NCBI GenBank assembly: GCA_964565775.1
Contig: CAZMGB010000002.1
Coordinates: forward strand, 124,001 to 188,000
Source of the DNA: CAZMGB01 sp964565775
GTDB taxonomy: Bacteria > Chloroflexota > Dehalococcoidia > DSTF01 > JALHUB01
Direction: 5' to 3'
Length of the DNA stretch: 64,000 bases
Made by a program: the position numbers and the translations under genes. The notes beneath the pieces are model-generated. The model was given only the letters and a program-made list of their open reading frames with translations, had not been told where the DNA came from and searched no databases. Positions 41,957 to 52,541 of this stretch are shown piece after piece; position 1 is the first letter of the stretch; each line of letters begins with the position of its first letter.

Positions 41957-42619
41957 TCAGCGCTCCGCTTCGATGAGCTTGACTACGTCTCCAAAGAGGT
42001 GCTCCACGGACACGATGCGCAGCCCGGAGCGCTCCACGTTGGCGACGGTATCACGGTTGATGTTGGCGCCGCTCACCCGCACGAAGAGGCCGTTCAGCCG
42101 GTCCATGAGCCAGCCCAGGACGCGGTTACGACTGCGCACGTGTTCTAAGAATATAGCACGACCGCCGGGTCGGAGTACCCGCCGCACCTCGCGCAGGCCG
42201 AGCACCGGGTCCGGCACCGAGCAGAACACGAAGGACGAGACCGCCTGGTCGAAGGAGGCGTCGGGCGCGGCGAGCGACTGGGCGTCCATGAGCGCCAGGC
42301 TCACGGGCAGGCCGCCCTTTCGCGCCTTCTTCGCGGCCCGGCCGAGCATGCCGGGGCTGAAGTCCACCGCGGCGACGTGAGCATCGGGCGGGTGGTAGGG
42401 GAAGTTCTTGCCCGTGCCGACACCCACCTCCAGGATACGTGAGCCCGATACCCTGGACCACTGGCGACGGCGCCATCGACGCATGACCAGGCGCTCGACC
42501 AGCGCCTCGGCTAGGTCGAACGTGCGGGCTTGGCGGTCGTAGCGGCCCTGGGCCGTCGCCGTGCTCCTGGCATCGAGCGCACCGGCCTCGGTCCCGGTCG
42601 CTGCGGTTTCAGTTGTCAT
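41957..42619 (-). CDS. Class I SAM-dependent methyltransferase
   Basis: A 220-aa UbiE/Methyltransf_11-like protein. Motif I is ILEVGVGTGKNFPYHP near residue 63, motif II is AAVDFSPGM near 83, and motif III-like LALMDAQSLAAPDASFD and LREVRRVLRPGGRAIFLEHV follow. The substrate may be a lipid, quinone or metal-stress product; none is shown by sequence. It lies between copA and the M50 protease with short gaps (14 and 16 bases). Confidence 0.85.
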   Translation of the reverse strand: MTTETAATGTEAGALDARSTATAQGRYDRQARTFDLAEALVERLVMRRWRRRQWSRVSGSRILEVGVGTGKNFPYHPPDAHVAAVDFSPGMLGRAAKKARKGGLPVSLALMDAQSLAAPDASFDQAVSSFVFCSVPDPVLGLREVRRVLRPGGRAIFLEHVRSRNRVLGWLMDRLNGLFVRVSGANINRDTVANVERSGLRIVSVEHLFGDVVKLIEAER

Positions 42620-42633
42620 CGTGGTCCCTCATT

Positions 42634-45144
<2,511 letters not shown>

Positions 45145-45192
45145 GTTGTCATCGCAATTCTAGGGCTCTTGCGCGGAGACGGGGCCTCGCGG

Positions 45193-45450
45193 TCACGAGC
45201 CTTCCAGGTCTTTCTTCATTTGCAGGAACTCGTCGCGGCCGATCTCGCCGCGGGCGTACCGCTCCTTCGCAGTGTCCAGGGGCCTCATGCCGGGAGCGCC
45301 CAGTTGCACTCGACCGGGCGAGCCCACCCCTTCCCCGAACAGGGACCGGACGGCCCACACCGCCAGGACGATTATGCCGCCCCAGAAGAGGAGCATCATC
45401 AGGCCGCCCCAGAGCATCCACCAGCCCCCGCCGTCAACTCCATGCCACAT
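45193..45450 (-). CDS. SHOCT-domain small membrane protein
   Basis: An 85-aa protein with one Trp/Met/Gly-rich membrane segment (residues 10-37) and a C-terminal SHOCT motif (AKERYARGEIGRDEFLQMKKDL), the short helical domain found at protein termini. The N-terminus has a His and several Met that could bind copper. It lies between csoR and copA, a common place for such proteins. The function is unknown. Confidence 0.8.
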   Translation of the reverse strand: MWHGVDGGGWWMLWGGLMMLLFWGGIIVLAVWAVRSLFGEGVGSPGRVQLGAPGMRPLDTAKERYARGEIGRDEFLQMKKDLEGS

Positions 45451-45480
45451 AGCCGGTCACTCCCTCCGCTGTCTTCGTTC

Positions 45481-45747
45481 TTACTTATTCGCCAGGTCGT
45501 AGAGCTCCATGAGCTCGCTTATCACCTGATCCTCGCGGCCGTCCCTGATACCGTGGGCCACGCAGGTGTGGAGGTGTCCCTCCAGTATGATGGCCTCCAG
45601 CTTCTCGATGGCGCGGCGCACCGCGAAGCTCTGCTTGAGGATCTCCGGGCAGTACTTGTCCTCCTCGATCATGCGGCGGACGCCGTTCAGGTGTCCCTCG
45701 ATGTAGTTCAGACGCTTCAGCACGTCGGCGCGAACCGTATCCTGCAC
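45481..45747 (-). CDS. csoR: Copper-sensing repressor CsoR
   Basis: An 88-aa all-helical DUF156/CsoR-RcnR family repressor. The Cu(I)-ligand set is visible as Cys in EDKYCPEIL near residue 33 and His-x3-Cys in EGHLHTC near 58-62. Copper binding releases the operator. It starts at GTG 45747 behind GGAGA and heads the copper operon on this strand. RcnR/FrmR relatives have other ligands, so CsoR is preferred. Confidence 0.92.
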   Translation of the reverse strand: MQDTVRADVLKRLNYIEGHLNGVRRMIEEDKYCPEILKQSFAVRRAIEKLEAIILEGHLHTCVAHGIRDGREDQVISELMELYDLANK

Positions 45748-45797
45748 TCTCCAAGCCTCCCCTCATCATCGCTCCCATCGAAAGGGAAGATACCCAT

Positions 45798-45814
45798 ACC
45801 CCCTGGGAGGGGGT
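45798..45814. promoter_or_regulatory. CsoR operator
   Basis: ACCCCCT-GGG-AGGGGGT is a perfect palindrome at 45798-45814, of the GC-rich type bound by CsoR. It lies just downstream of the -10 box, over the predicted transcription start. Confidence 0.8.
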
Positions 45815-45821
45815 CACTTTC

Positions 45822-45850
45822 ATCATAGCCGAGGCTCGTGACGCTGTCAA
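45822..45850 (-). promoter_or_regulatory. Promoter of the csoR-copA operon
   Basis: On the minus strand TTGACA (45850-45845), 17-base spacer, TATGAT (45827-45822). The CsoR operator follows directly. Confidence 0.75.
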
Positions 45851-45893
45851 GGCGGCGTGCCGCGCACCGACCCGCGAGGAACCAGGCCGCAAA

Positions 45894-46124
45894 TAGAGAG
45901 CCGCCCCGGCAGGTCCGGAGCGGCTCTCTAGGAGGACTGCGTATGCCAAGGAGGTTTGCTTCTACTTAATATACGCGTCGCCCCTAGTATCGGATCTTAC
46001 GGCTGCAGTCTGAAGGAAAGGGCATCGCGCTTCTACGAATCCCATTCGCACTTCCGGCGTGAACTTGCCCTCGGCGAGCCGCCACAGCGAAAGCATGGGC
46101 CGCCTCGCGTCTGCGAGGCGGCCC
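45894..46124. repeat. Gene-free interval with two strong hairpins
   Basis: Between the copper promoter and modC (45851-46295) I see no convincing gene. One hairpin pairs 45894-45909 with 45915-45930 (TAGAGAGCCGC against GCGGCTCTCTA, one mismatch further in). A second pairs GGGCCGCCTCGC 46097-46108 with GCGAGGCGGCCC 46113-46124 perfectly. Either could terminate modC transcripts. Confidence 0.55.
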
Positions 46125-46295
46125 AGGTCCCAGGGGGAAATGGAGGTTCGCTAGAATCAGCGTAACGAACTTCGACGGCCAGAACTATGAACCGCTTCAC
46201 ACAACGGCTGAGATTCTCCCGCGGGAAGACTTAGGCCATCGCCGTGGTCGACGCGCCCCTCGCATGCCCGGCAGGCTGCGAGGGCCCGGTCAGCG

Positions 46296-47393
46296 CTATG
46301 CCGGCGCCTCTGGTATTACGTGCAAGGCGCTGGGGCGGATCGACACCTGGACATCCTTGTCGGCGTCCAGCCCCAGGCGGTGGTAGACGTAGCCTGGCAG
46401 CTCGATCTCGAGGTCGTAGAGCTCGGAGCTGCCGGCCAGGCGAAGATGGAGGATGTACGTCTCCGCCTTGATCGTCTCCTCCACGATGCGTCCGCAGAGC
46501 AGGTTGGGCGGCGGGCCCAGGTGCGGGGGCCGGTCCCGGCGCACGATCATGATCTGCGTCGGCCTGATGCTGAAGTAGGCCTCGCTGCCCTTCGCCATGG
46601 GCTGGGGAAGGGCCTGCAGGGTGTGGCCGCGCCAGCCCAGGTAGAGCGCCTCCGCGTCAGCGCCGAGGACGGTGCCGCAGAGGATGTTCCGCGTACCCAC
46701 GAATTCGGCGACGCGGCGGGTGGCCGGACGGTAGAACACCTCCTGGCGATCGCCCTGCTGAACCGCGCGGCCACCGTCGTAGACGATGATACGCTCCCCC
46801 AGGAAGAAGGCGTCGTCCAGGTCGTGGGTAACCACCAGCGTGGTAATACCGGAGCGAGCCTGGAGGTCCAGAAGCTCCCGGCGCAGAGTGCCGCGCAGCC
46901 CGGTATCGATGTTGGAGAAAGGCTCGTCCAGGACCAGCAGCTCCGGCCGGAAGGCCAGCGCGCGAGCCAGGGCCACCCGCTGCTGCTGTCCGCCGGAAAG
47001 CTCTCGGGGCCGCCGCTGCTCGAGCCCTCGCAGGCCCACCAGCTCGACCATCTCCTGCACCAGGGCCCTCCGCCGGGCAGCGTCCAGCCGCTGGATACCG
47101 TAGGCCACGTTCTGCTGCACCGTCAGGTGCGGGAACAGCGCGTAGTTCTGGGGGACGTAGCCCACCCGCCGCTCCTGAGGCGGCAGGTTCACACCCGAGG
47201 CGCTGTCGAACAGGAGACGGCCGTTCACTTCCACGCGGCCCGCGTCGGGGCGCACGACGCCGGTGATGGCCTGAAGGGTCAGGCTCTTTCCGGCACCAGA
47301 GGGCCCGAAGAGGACCACACGGCGCTCGTCGGCCTGGAAGGCCACATCCAGCTCGAAGCCGTCCAGACGCCGGCGTACTCGCACGTCAAGCAC
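46296..47393 (-). CDS. modC: Molybdate/tungstate ABC transporter ATP-binding protein
   Basis: A 365-aa ABC ATPase. Walker A is GPSGAGKS near residue 30, the signature is LSGGQQQR near 132, Walker B is LLVLDEPFSNID, and the switch His is in THDLDD. A TOBE-type C-terminal domain from about 285 may sense substrate. Gene order modA-modB-modC and overlaps of 8 and 4 bases support a molybdate importer; sulfate or tungstate are alternatives. Confidence 0.88.
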   Translation of the reverse strand: MLDVRVRRRLDGFELDVAFQADERRVVLFGPSGAGKSLTLQAITGVVRPDAGRVEVNGRLLFDSASGVNLPPQERRVGYVPQNYALFPHLTVQQNVAYGIQRLDAARRRALVQEMVELVGLRGLEQRRPRELSGGQQQRVALARALAFRPELLVLDEPFSNIDTGLRGTLRRELLDLQARSGITTLVVTHDLDDAFFLGERIIVYDGGRAVQQGDRQEVFYRPATRRVAEFVGTRNILCGTVLGADAEALYLGWRGHTLQALPQPMAKGSEAYFSIRPTQIMIVRRDRPPHLGPPPNLLCGRIVEETIKAETYILHLRLAGSSELYDLEIELPGYVYHRLGLDADKDVQVSIRPSALHVIPEAPA

Positions 47394-48237
47394 GGGCCAC
47401 CCCCAGGGGGCTGCGCCCGAGCAGGGCCTTGAAGGTGAAGAGCACGGCGAAGGACACCACCACCAGGATCCCGGCCAGCACGAGGGCCGCTGTCAGGTCG
47501 TCCTGAAAGGCGATGTAGATCGCCAGAGGCATGGTCTGCGTGCGGCCGATGGTGTTGCCAGCGAACATGATAGTCGCCCCGAACTCGCCGAGGGCGCGGG
47601 CCCAGGCCATGACGGCCCCTCCCATGAGGGCGGGCCCGGCCAGAGGCAGCGTCACCCGGAAGAAGGTGCGCAGGCGTGAGCTGCCCAGCGTCGCCGAGAC
47701 GCGCTCCAGCTCGCGATCCACCCCCTCGAAGCCAGCCTTGGCGGAGCGGATGTAGAAAGGCGCGGCGACGAACGTCTGGGCCATGACCACCGCCGCCGTC
47801 GTGAAGGCCAGCTCGAGCCCCAGCACGTCCAGGGCGCCGCCCAGGATGCCCCGGCGCCCGAAGGCCATCAGCAGCCCCAGGCCGGCCACGGCCGGCGGCA
47901 GCACCATGGGCAGGTCGACGAGCGAGTCCACCACCGCCCGGCCCGGGAAGCGATAGCGTGCCAGCAGGAAAGCAACGGGCGTACCCAGGACCGCCGCCAC
48001 AGCGGCGCTGATACTGGATGTGATGAGGCTCAGGCGCAGCGCCTCCGTCACCACCGAGGAGCCGAGCGCGTCCTGGGGCGCCGTCGCCCGGGCCACCTTG
48101 ACGAGGATAGCCGCCACGGGCAGCACCAGGAAGATCAGCAGCAGCAGGGCGGCCAGGGTGAAGGTGACCCGGTCCGGGGCCAGGACACTCAGCATCGCCC
48201 GAGCAGCCAGTCGCCGGGGGGACGCGTCCGCATTCAT
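47386..48237 (-). CDS. modB: Molybdate ABC transporter permease
   Basis: A 283-aa permease with six or seven helices. The cytoplasmic EAA-type loop ATLGSSRLRTFFRVTLPLAGPALMGG docks on ModC, followed by AWARALGEFGATIMFAGN, typical for ModB. The start ATG overlaps the modA stop (ATGA). It ends eight bases inside modC. Confidence 0.9.
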   Translation of the reverse strand: MNADASPRRLAARAMLSVLAPDRVTFTLAALLLLIFLVLPVAAILVKVARATAPQDALGSSVVTEALRLSLITSSISAAVAAVLGTPVAFLLARYRFPGRAVVDSLVDLPMVLPPAVAGLGLLMAFGRRGILGGALDVLGLELAFTTAAVVMAQTFVAAPFYIRSAKAGFEGVDRELERVSATLGSSRLRTFFRVTLPLAGPALMGGAVMAWARALGEFGATIMFAGNTIGRTQTMPLAIYIAFQDDLTAALVLAGILVVVSFAVLFTFKALLGRSPLGVARA

Positions 48238-49082
48238 GGCGCGACGGGGATGAAGCCCTGCCCCTGCAGGACGGCCTGGCCCTCCGCCGAGAGGACGTAG
48301 TCCACGAAAGCCTCGGCCAGAGCCGGGTCGCCGGCGTCCTTCAGGACGGCGATCGGGTAGGTGGCGATCTGGTTGAGCTCGTCCGGAATGTCGATGGTGG
48401 TGAGGTCAGGGGCCGCCTCAGGAGTAACGTCCGACACGTAGCAAATGCCGGCGTCGGCCTCGCCCAGGCGCACCTTGGCCACCACCTGCTTCACGTTCTC
48501 CTCCTCAGAGACGACGTTGGCCAGCGCCCGCTGCTCGAAGTCAGCACCGAAGGCCGGCGCGGCGGAAGCCCGCTCCAAGAACTGCCGCGTGTAGGCTCCG
48601 ATGGGCGCCGTCTCGCTTGCCAGGTCCAGCTTGAATCCCGGCTTGGATAGGTCCTGGAGCGTCTCGATGCCCGCCGGATTATCGCGGGGCAGGATGACCA
48701 CCAGGCGGTTATGCGCGAACATGGCGGGCACGCCGTCGAGAAGGCCCGCCTGTTGGGCCAGGTCCATCTGCTTCTCGTCGGCGGAGGCAAAGACATCGGC
48801 TTGCGCCCCCTGCTCAAGCTGCGCCCGTAGCTGGGTCGAGCTGGCGAAGTTGAGGGTGATGCTCAGACCTGGGTTGCTCTCTTCAAGGCTCGCCTTCATC
48901 TCCTCGAAGGCGCCCGTAAGCGAAGCGGCAGCGAACACCGTGAGCTCGCCGCTGAGGGCGGCCCCGGCACGCGATGTCGGCGTTTGCCCGACCGGGCCCT
49001 CGCCGCCAGATGTGCACGCGACGCCAGCCAGGACGGCCGCGATTAGCAGGAAGACCGACACTGCTTTCCTCACGGAGCTCAC
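48234..49082 (-). CDS. modA: Molybdate-binding lipoprotein ModA
   Basis: A 282-aa periplasmic-type binding protein anchored as a lipoprotein: signal peptide to the lipobox LAGVAC near residue 21, then ELTVFAAASLTGAFEEM with the oxyanion-binding Ser, and FASSTQLRAQLEQGAQADVFASAD, both hallmarks of ModA. The start is GTG 49082, which overlaps the stop of the PadR gene (GTGA); GTG 49073 is an alternative. Molybdate versus tungstate preference is undecided. Confidence 0.92.
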   Translation of the reverse strand: MSSVRKAVSVFLLIAAVLAGVACTSGGEGPVGQTPTSRAGAALSGELTVFAAASLTGAFEEMKASLEESNPGLSITLNFASSTQLRAQLEQGAQADVFASADEKQMDLAQQAGLLDGVPAMFAHNRLVVILPRDNPAGIETLQDLSKPGFKLDLASETAPIGAYTRQFLERASAAPAFGADFEQRALANVVSEEENVKQVVAKVRLGEADAGICYVSDVTPEAAPDLTTIDIPDELNQIATYPIAVLKDAGDPALAEAFVDYVLSAEGQAVLQGQGFIPVAP

Positions 49083-49645
49083 CTCGCCTTCCCAACGACA
49101 ACGCCCGCCCCCAGCGAGCGGTCGCACTGCTCCAGCCAGCGGAGTGTCCCCTCGGCGACAGCCATCTTGGCCTCGATGGCCAAGCGCTCGAAGCTGGCGG
49201 GGCCAGCCGCCTGCGCCCGTTCGCGCCATTCCTCCAGATAGCGATCACAGAACTCGATCTGCTTCGCCAGCAGGTCGGGCACGCGGCCGCGATCCTGCCC
49301 CCGCAGGAAGTAGAGCTTGAGGAGGAAGTCAAGGCGGACGTGGCGCAGGCGGCGCACCGGCCGTTCCATCCAGGCCCGGAACGCCCTCCTGCCGGCGACG
49401 GTGGCCCGTAGTACGGTCCTGGGTGGATACGCGCCCTCCTCCCGGTGATCCACTTCGGTCAGGCCGGCGCGCTCCAGGTTGCTCAGCAAGAAGTAGACGT
49501 TGCTCTGACCGAGCGGGCAGATCAGCCCGAGGCCCTGGCCAGACGTCAGGTGACGGGCCACCTCGTAGCCGTGCATAGGCTGGCGGCAGAGCAGCCCGAG
49601 GATGGCGTATTCCGGAGCGGAAAGCTCAGACTTCTTGCGCGGCAT
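49079..49645 (-). CDS. PadR-family transcriptional regulator
   Basis: A 188-aa winged-helix regulator of the PadR type. EYAILGLLCRQPMHGYEVARHL near residue 11, then NVYFLLSNLERAGLTEV, and a C-terminal helical dimerisation domain follow. It is first in the operon and overlaps modA by four bases, so it probably controls modABC and itself. ModE is the usual molybdate regulator, so this is an unusual partner. The effector is unknown. Confidence 0.87.
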   Translation of the reverse strand: MPRKKSELSAPEYAILGLLCRQPMHGYEVARHLTSGQGLGLICPLGQSNVYFLLSNLERAGLTEVDHREEGAYPPRTVLRATVAGRRAFRAWMERPVRRLRHVRLDFLLKLYFLRGQDRGRVPDLLAKQIEFCDRYLEEWRERAQAAGPASFERLAIEAKMAVAEGTLRWLEQCDRSLGAGVVVGKAR

Positions 49646-49679
49646 CGGGCACCAGGGCCTGACTATTCAGACACTGACC

Positions 49680-49708
49680 CTTATACGCCAATCGCCGCCG
49701 GTATGCAA
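49680..49708 (-). promoter_or_regulatory. Promoter of the PadR-modABC operon
   Basis: On the minus strand TTGCAT (49708-49703), 17-base spacer, TATAAG (49685-49680), 35 bases before the start codon. Confidence 0.55.
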
Positions 49709-49870
49709 GGGGCCGTTCGGGCCCCTTAGGGCAGGACAAAGGTCACTCAGCAAACCTATCGGGGCCTGAAGCCTCCGGCCTACGAGCCGTGCTGCCGACC
49801 TCATCCCCGATGGCCACGACGGAAAGGGTGGCGGAGGACGTTGCCCTTGGTCGTAGGGGCGCCTCTCGCA

Positions 49871-49905
49871 GACTTAGGGGCAGGGGCGAGCCCTGCCCCT
49901 AAGTC
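49871..49905. repeat. Perfect 15-bp hairpin in a gene-free interval
   Basis: GACTTAGGGGCAGGG (49871-49885) pairs perfectly with 49891-49905 across a five-base loop. I see no gene in 49709-50047; this hairpin and the terminator at 49994 are the only structures recognised. Confidence 0.6.
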
Positions 49906-49993
49906 TCGGGCGTAGAGACCGCGGAGCCGCGAAGAATGCAGCGATGGGGGGAGCGGCTCGCAGGCAAGCGCAGCGGCTTGCGAAACAAACGCA

Positions 49994-50024
49994 AAGCCGG
50001 CCGTCTCGCGCGACGACCGGCCTT
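49994..50024 (-). terminator. Rho-independent terminator of the tatA-like gene
   Basis: On the minus strand AAGGCCGGTCGTC pairs with GACGGCCGGCTT (one mismatch), followed by a T-rich stretch TTGCGTTTGTTT. Confidence 0.7.
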
Positions 50025-50047
50025 GAGGGGCTTCTAGACCGGAGGAC

Positions 50048-50347
50048 CTAGGACGATCCACCCTTCTCTGCGGGCGGCGACCCGGTATCGCTGAGAACCC
50101 TCGCTCCACAGAAGTCGCAGACCGTCGCGCCCTCCGGGAGAGGCCTCTCACAGTTCTTGCACTTGCGGATGTCACTGATCTGCTTCGGTTCGTCATCCTC
50201 CCTCGCAGCCTTTCGGAACTCGCGGATGCCGCGGCCGAGAGCACCGCCGACCTCCCCCAGCCGGCCGACACCGAAGATGATCACCACCACAGCAAGGATG
50301 AGGATGAGCTCGAAAGGCCCAATTCCCGGCAGGCCTGCAGCTATCAT
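50048..50347 (-). CDS. tatA: TatA-like translocase component with C-terminal zinc ribbon
   Basis: A 99-aa protein. Residues 1-50 match TatA/B: a short hydrophobic helix after GLPGIGPFELILILAVVVIIFG, the FG motif, and the amphipathic helix RLGEVGGALGRGIREFRKA. From about residue 62 a zinc ribbon follows (CKNC, then CDFC), which is not part of classical TatA. The start is ATG 50347 behind GAGGAGGAAG. Tat exports folded proteins such as molybdoenzymes, which suits the neighbourhood. No tatC is present in the window. Confidence 0.85.
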   Translation of the reverse strand: MIAAGLPGIGPFELILILAVVVIIFGVGRLGEVGGALGRGIREFRKAAREDDEPKQISDIRKCKNCERPLPEGATVCDFCGARVLSDTGSPPAEKGGSS

Positions 50348-50380
50348 CAGCTTCCTCCTCTCCACCTTCCATCAGAATCG

Positions 50381-50409
50381 AGCATATCACCGGCCACATA
50401 GGGAGTCAA
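50381..50409 (-). promoter_or_regulatory. Promoter of the tatA-like gene
   Basis: On the minus strand TTGACT (50409-50404), 17-base spacer, TATGCT (50386-50381). Confidence 0.65.
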
Positions 50410-50424
50410 GGAAAACGGGGCGTG

Positions 50425-50742
50425 TCAGAGCCCGGCTGGAAGCCTCTCGACGAAGACCTCCATGACGCCGCCGCATATCTTGCCCTCGCCGTCGACGGGC
50501 TCCGTCAGGTCCACCTCCACGAGGCGCGGCTCGCCCGTCTCGAGCACCTCCATGGCCGCCGACCAGACCTCAGCCTCGCCGCAGCCTCCGCCGACGGTGC
50601 CGCAGAAGGAGCCATCGGGGCGCACGGCCATGCGCGCACCCGGCTTGCGAGGAGTGGAGCCCCGCGTGGCAGCTACCGTGGCGACGGCCAGGGGATGGCC
50701 CTGGCGCAGGCTCCTCGCTATCTCCTGGAAGACCTCGTTCAC
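50425..50742 (-). CDS. Stand-alone XdhC/CoxI N-terminal-type domain
   Basis: A 105-aa protein made of only the first XdhC_CoxI domain: LAVATVAATRGSTPRKPGARMAVRPDG, then GTVGGGCGEAEVWSAA with the conserved cysteine. XdhC-type proteins bind molybdenum cofactor and help its sulfuration or insertion into hydroxylases such as xanthine or CO dehydrogenase. The Rossmann half is missing here but is present in the gene at 51580. Its GTG start overlaps the stop of the TrmO-FmdE gene (GTGA). Confidence 0.87.
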   Translation of the reverse strand: MNEVFQEIARSLRQGHPLAVATVAATRGSTPRKPGARMAVRPDGSFCGTVGGGCGEAEVWSAAMEVLETGEPRLVEVDLTEPVDGEGKICGGVMEVFVERLPAGL

Positions 50743-51560
50743 CGGCTCTCGACGCCTCCCTCTTCGATCTCGAACAACTCAGCGATGTCTCGCGACAGGA
50801 TATCGTCTACGGTCATGCCTCCCGCCGGCCGGGGCCGAAAGGCCAGCTCCCGCCCGCCGTAGCTCACGCGAAACGCGTCGCTGGCACCGACGCGGAGCCG
50901 GCCGTCGCCCAGGCGCGCCCCGAACAGGGCCTGTAGGCCATCGGCCAGGCAGCCGTCCCGGCCGACAACCAGGCTCAGGCCGGGGTCCTTGGCGGCCACG
51001 CGCCAGAGAGCCCTTACATGATAGTGCAGGCGCACAGCCATAGCAACGCCGACGCAGCGCTCGCCGTGGAACGCCTCGGCCACCTGCATCAGACGGGGAA
51101 ACTCGTGGGCTGGCTCGTCCACGCGGTTCAACAGGTCGTGGGCGGTCCGCGCCGAGAAGGCTCCGTCCCAGGCCGGGGAGTAGGGCTTCAGGTCGATAAC
51201 CGGCGTCCCGTCCACGAAGTCAACCGGCCGGACGCGGAGAAGGAGGCCATCGCGCGAGAGGAGGCGGGCGACGGCGATGCCGACGGGGTTGGGCCGGTCA
51301 GGGGAGCGCGTCGCGAAGACACCCCGCTCGCCGCCGCCCATGTGCTGGGGCGTGACCCGCTGCGTGCGTCGCTCGGCGCGGTGAAGCCAGGCGATGACGA
51401 TGAGGTGCGTGTTGACCTCGATGCCTTCGAGGGCGTCGGCGTACTGGGGGAAGACCTCGATGGTCGCCTCGACGCCGCCGCGGGGCATATCGGAGCGCCC
51501 GCGCACGTCGCAGCGCACAACGCCGATGGGGTGAAGCTGCGGGGCATCGCGCTCGTCCAT
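50739..51560 (-). CDS. TrmO-like domain fused to FmdE-like domain
   Basis: A 273-aa two-domain protein. Residues 5-135 match the TrmO/TsaA (UPF0066) beta-barrel: LHPIGVVRCDVRG, GVFATRSPDRPNPVGIAVARLL, VDFVDGTPVIDLKPY, which bind SAM in the tRNA t6A37 methylase. Residues 150-273 resemble the FmdE domain of formylmethanofuran dehydrogenase-associated proteins (FHGERCVGVAMAV, then GRDGCLADGLQALFGARLGDGRL). The start is ATG 51560, with GGGGA six bases upstream. It lies between two XdhC-type genes, overlapping one. I infer a role in molybdenum-enzyme maturation rather than tRNA modification. Confidence 0.8.
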   Translation of the reverse strand: MDERDAPQLHPIGVVRCDVRGRSDMPRGGVEATIEVFPQYADALEGIEVNTHLIVIAWLHRAERRTQRVTPQHMGGGERGVFATRSPDRPNPVGIAVARLLSRDGLLLRVRPVDFVDGTPVIDLKPYSPAWDGAFSARTAHDLLNRVDEPAHEFPRLMQVAEAFHGERCVGVAMAVRLHYHVRALWRVAAKDPGLSLVVGRDGCLADGLQALFGARLGDGRLRVGASDAFRVSYGGRELAFRPRPAGGMTVDDILSRDIAELFEIEEGGVESR

Positions 51561-51579
51561 GGGCATTCCCCGCTAAGCC

Positions 51580-52443
51580 TCAGCCCCGCGGCGCCTTGAT
51601 CTTGGCCGGGCGCTGCTCGGACATGCGGCGGCCGCTGCCGCCACGGCGCACCTGGATGATCTCCGCCAGGATGCTCACGGCGATCTCCTCCGGCGTCTCC
51701 GCGCCGATGTCCAGCCCGATGGGCGTGTGCACGCGCTGCAGCGCCTCGATGGGGCAGCCGTCGTCGGCCAGGTGCTGGAGGACGGCGGCGGTGCGACGCT
51801 TGCTCCCGATCATGCCGACGTAGGCGGCGGGCGAGTCCGCGACCTGCCGCAGGCTCAGCTCATCCTGCTTGTGGCCGCGGGTCACCAGCACGATGTGGGT
51901 GCTGGGCGTGATATCGAGGTTGCTGAGGACCTCGACGAAGTCGCCGCAGAGCACCTGCTCCGCCCAGGGGAAGCGCTCCCGGTTGGCGTACTCGGGACGG
52001 TCGTCCACGACCGCCACCGAGAAACCGACGTGGGCACCCATCTCGGCCAGCGACACGCCGATGTGGCCGCCGCCGACGATCAGGAGCTGGGCCTGCGCCT
52101 CGAACAGCTCGACCATCACCTGAAAAGCAGCGCCGGCCTCCTCGTCCAGCCGGTGCACCTGGCGGCCGCCCGGGCTGTAGTGCGACGACTCGGCGTTGCG
52201 CCGCCGCGAGGCGGAGAACATCGCCAGGCAGTCTTTCGCGACGGCGTCCTCCAGGGGGCCGCGACCCAGGGAGCCCAGACGGGAGCCATCGGGCCGCACG
52301 AGCAGCCTGGCGCCCAGAGCAGGCCCCTCGGGGACGCCGCGCGTGTCGACGGGGCGGCGCACCACCGTCGCCGTCACGACGGGGGTGCCGCCCTCAAGGG
52401 CGGAGAGGACAGCCTGCGTTATCTCACGCGTCGATTTGTTCAT
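51580..52443 (-). CDS. xdhC: XdhC/CoxI-family molybdenum cofactor maturation protein
   Basis: A 287-aa full-length XdhC-like protein. The N-terminal XdhC_CoxI domain has VVTATVVRRPVDTRGVPEG. The C-terminal Rossmann domain has LLIVGGGHIGVSLAEMG near residue 140 and ADSPAAYVGMIGSKRRTAAVLQHL, then HTPIGLDIGAETPEEIAVSILAEI, all typical. In the first domain the usual glycine-rich GGGCGEA loop is replaced by LGRGPLEDAVAK. ATG 52443 was taken as the start; ATG 52500 is possible. The client enzyme is not in the window. Confidence 0.88.
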   Translation of the reverse strand: MNKSTREITQAVLSALEGGTPVVTATVVRRPVDTRGVPEGPALGARLLVRPDGSRLGSLGRGPLEDAVAKDCLAMFSASRRRNAESSHYSPGGRQVHRLDEEAGAAFQVMVELFEAQAQLLIVGGGHIGVSLAEMGAHVGFSVAVVDDRPEYANRERFPWAEQVLCGDFVEVLSNLDITPSTHIVLVTRGHKQDELSLRQVADSPAAYVGMIGSKRRTAAVLQHLADDGCPIEALQRVHTPIGLDIGAETPEEIAVSILAEIIQVRRGGSGRRMSEQRPAKIKAPRG

Positions 52444-52541
52444 CTCGCAAATGAGGGGGAAGTGACGCGGGATCGGAAGTAGCCAAGGCTTTGTTCGCAT
52501 CGCTGCCAGGCTGGTTCACACGCGCAGAAGCTGGGCAGCAC

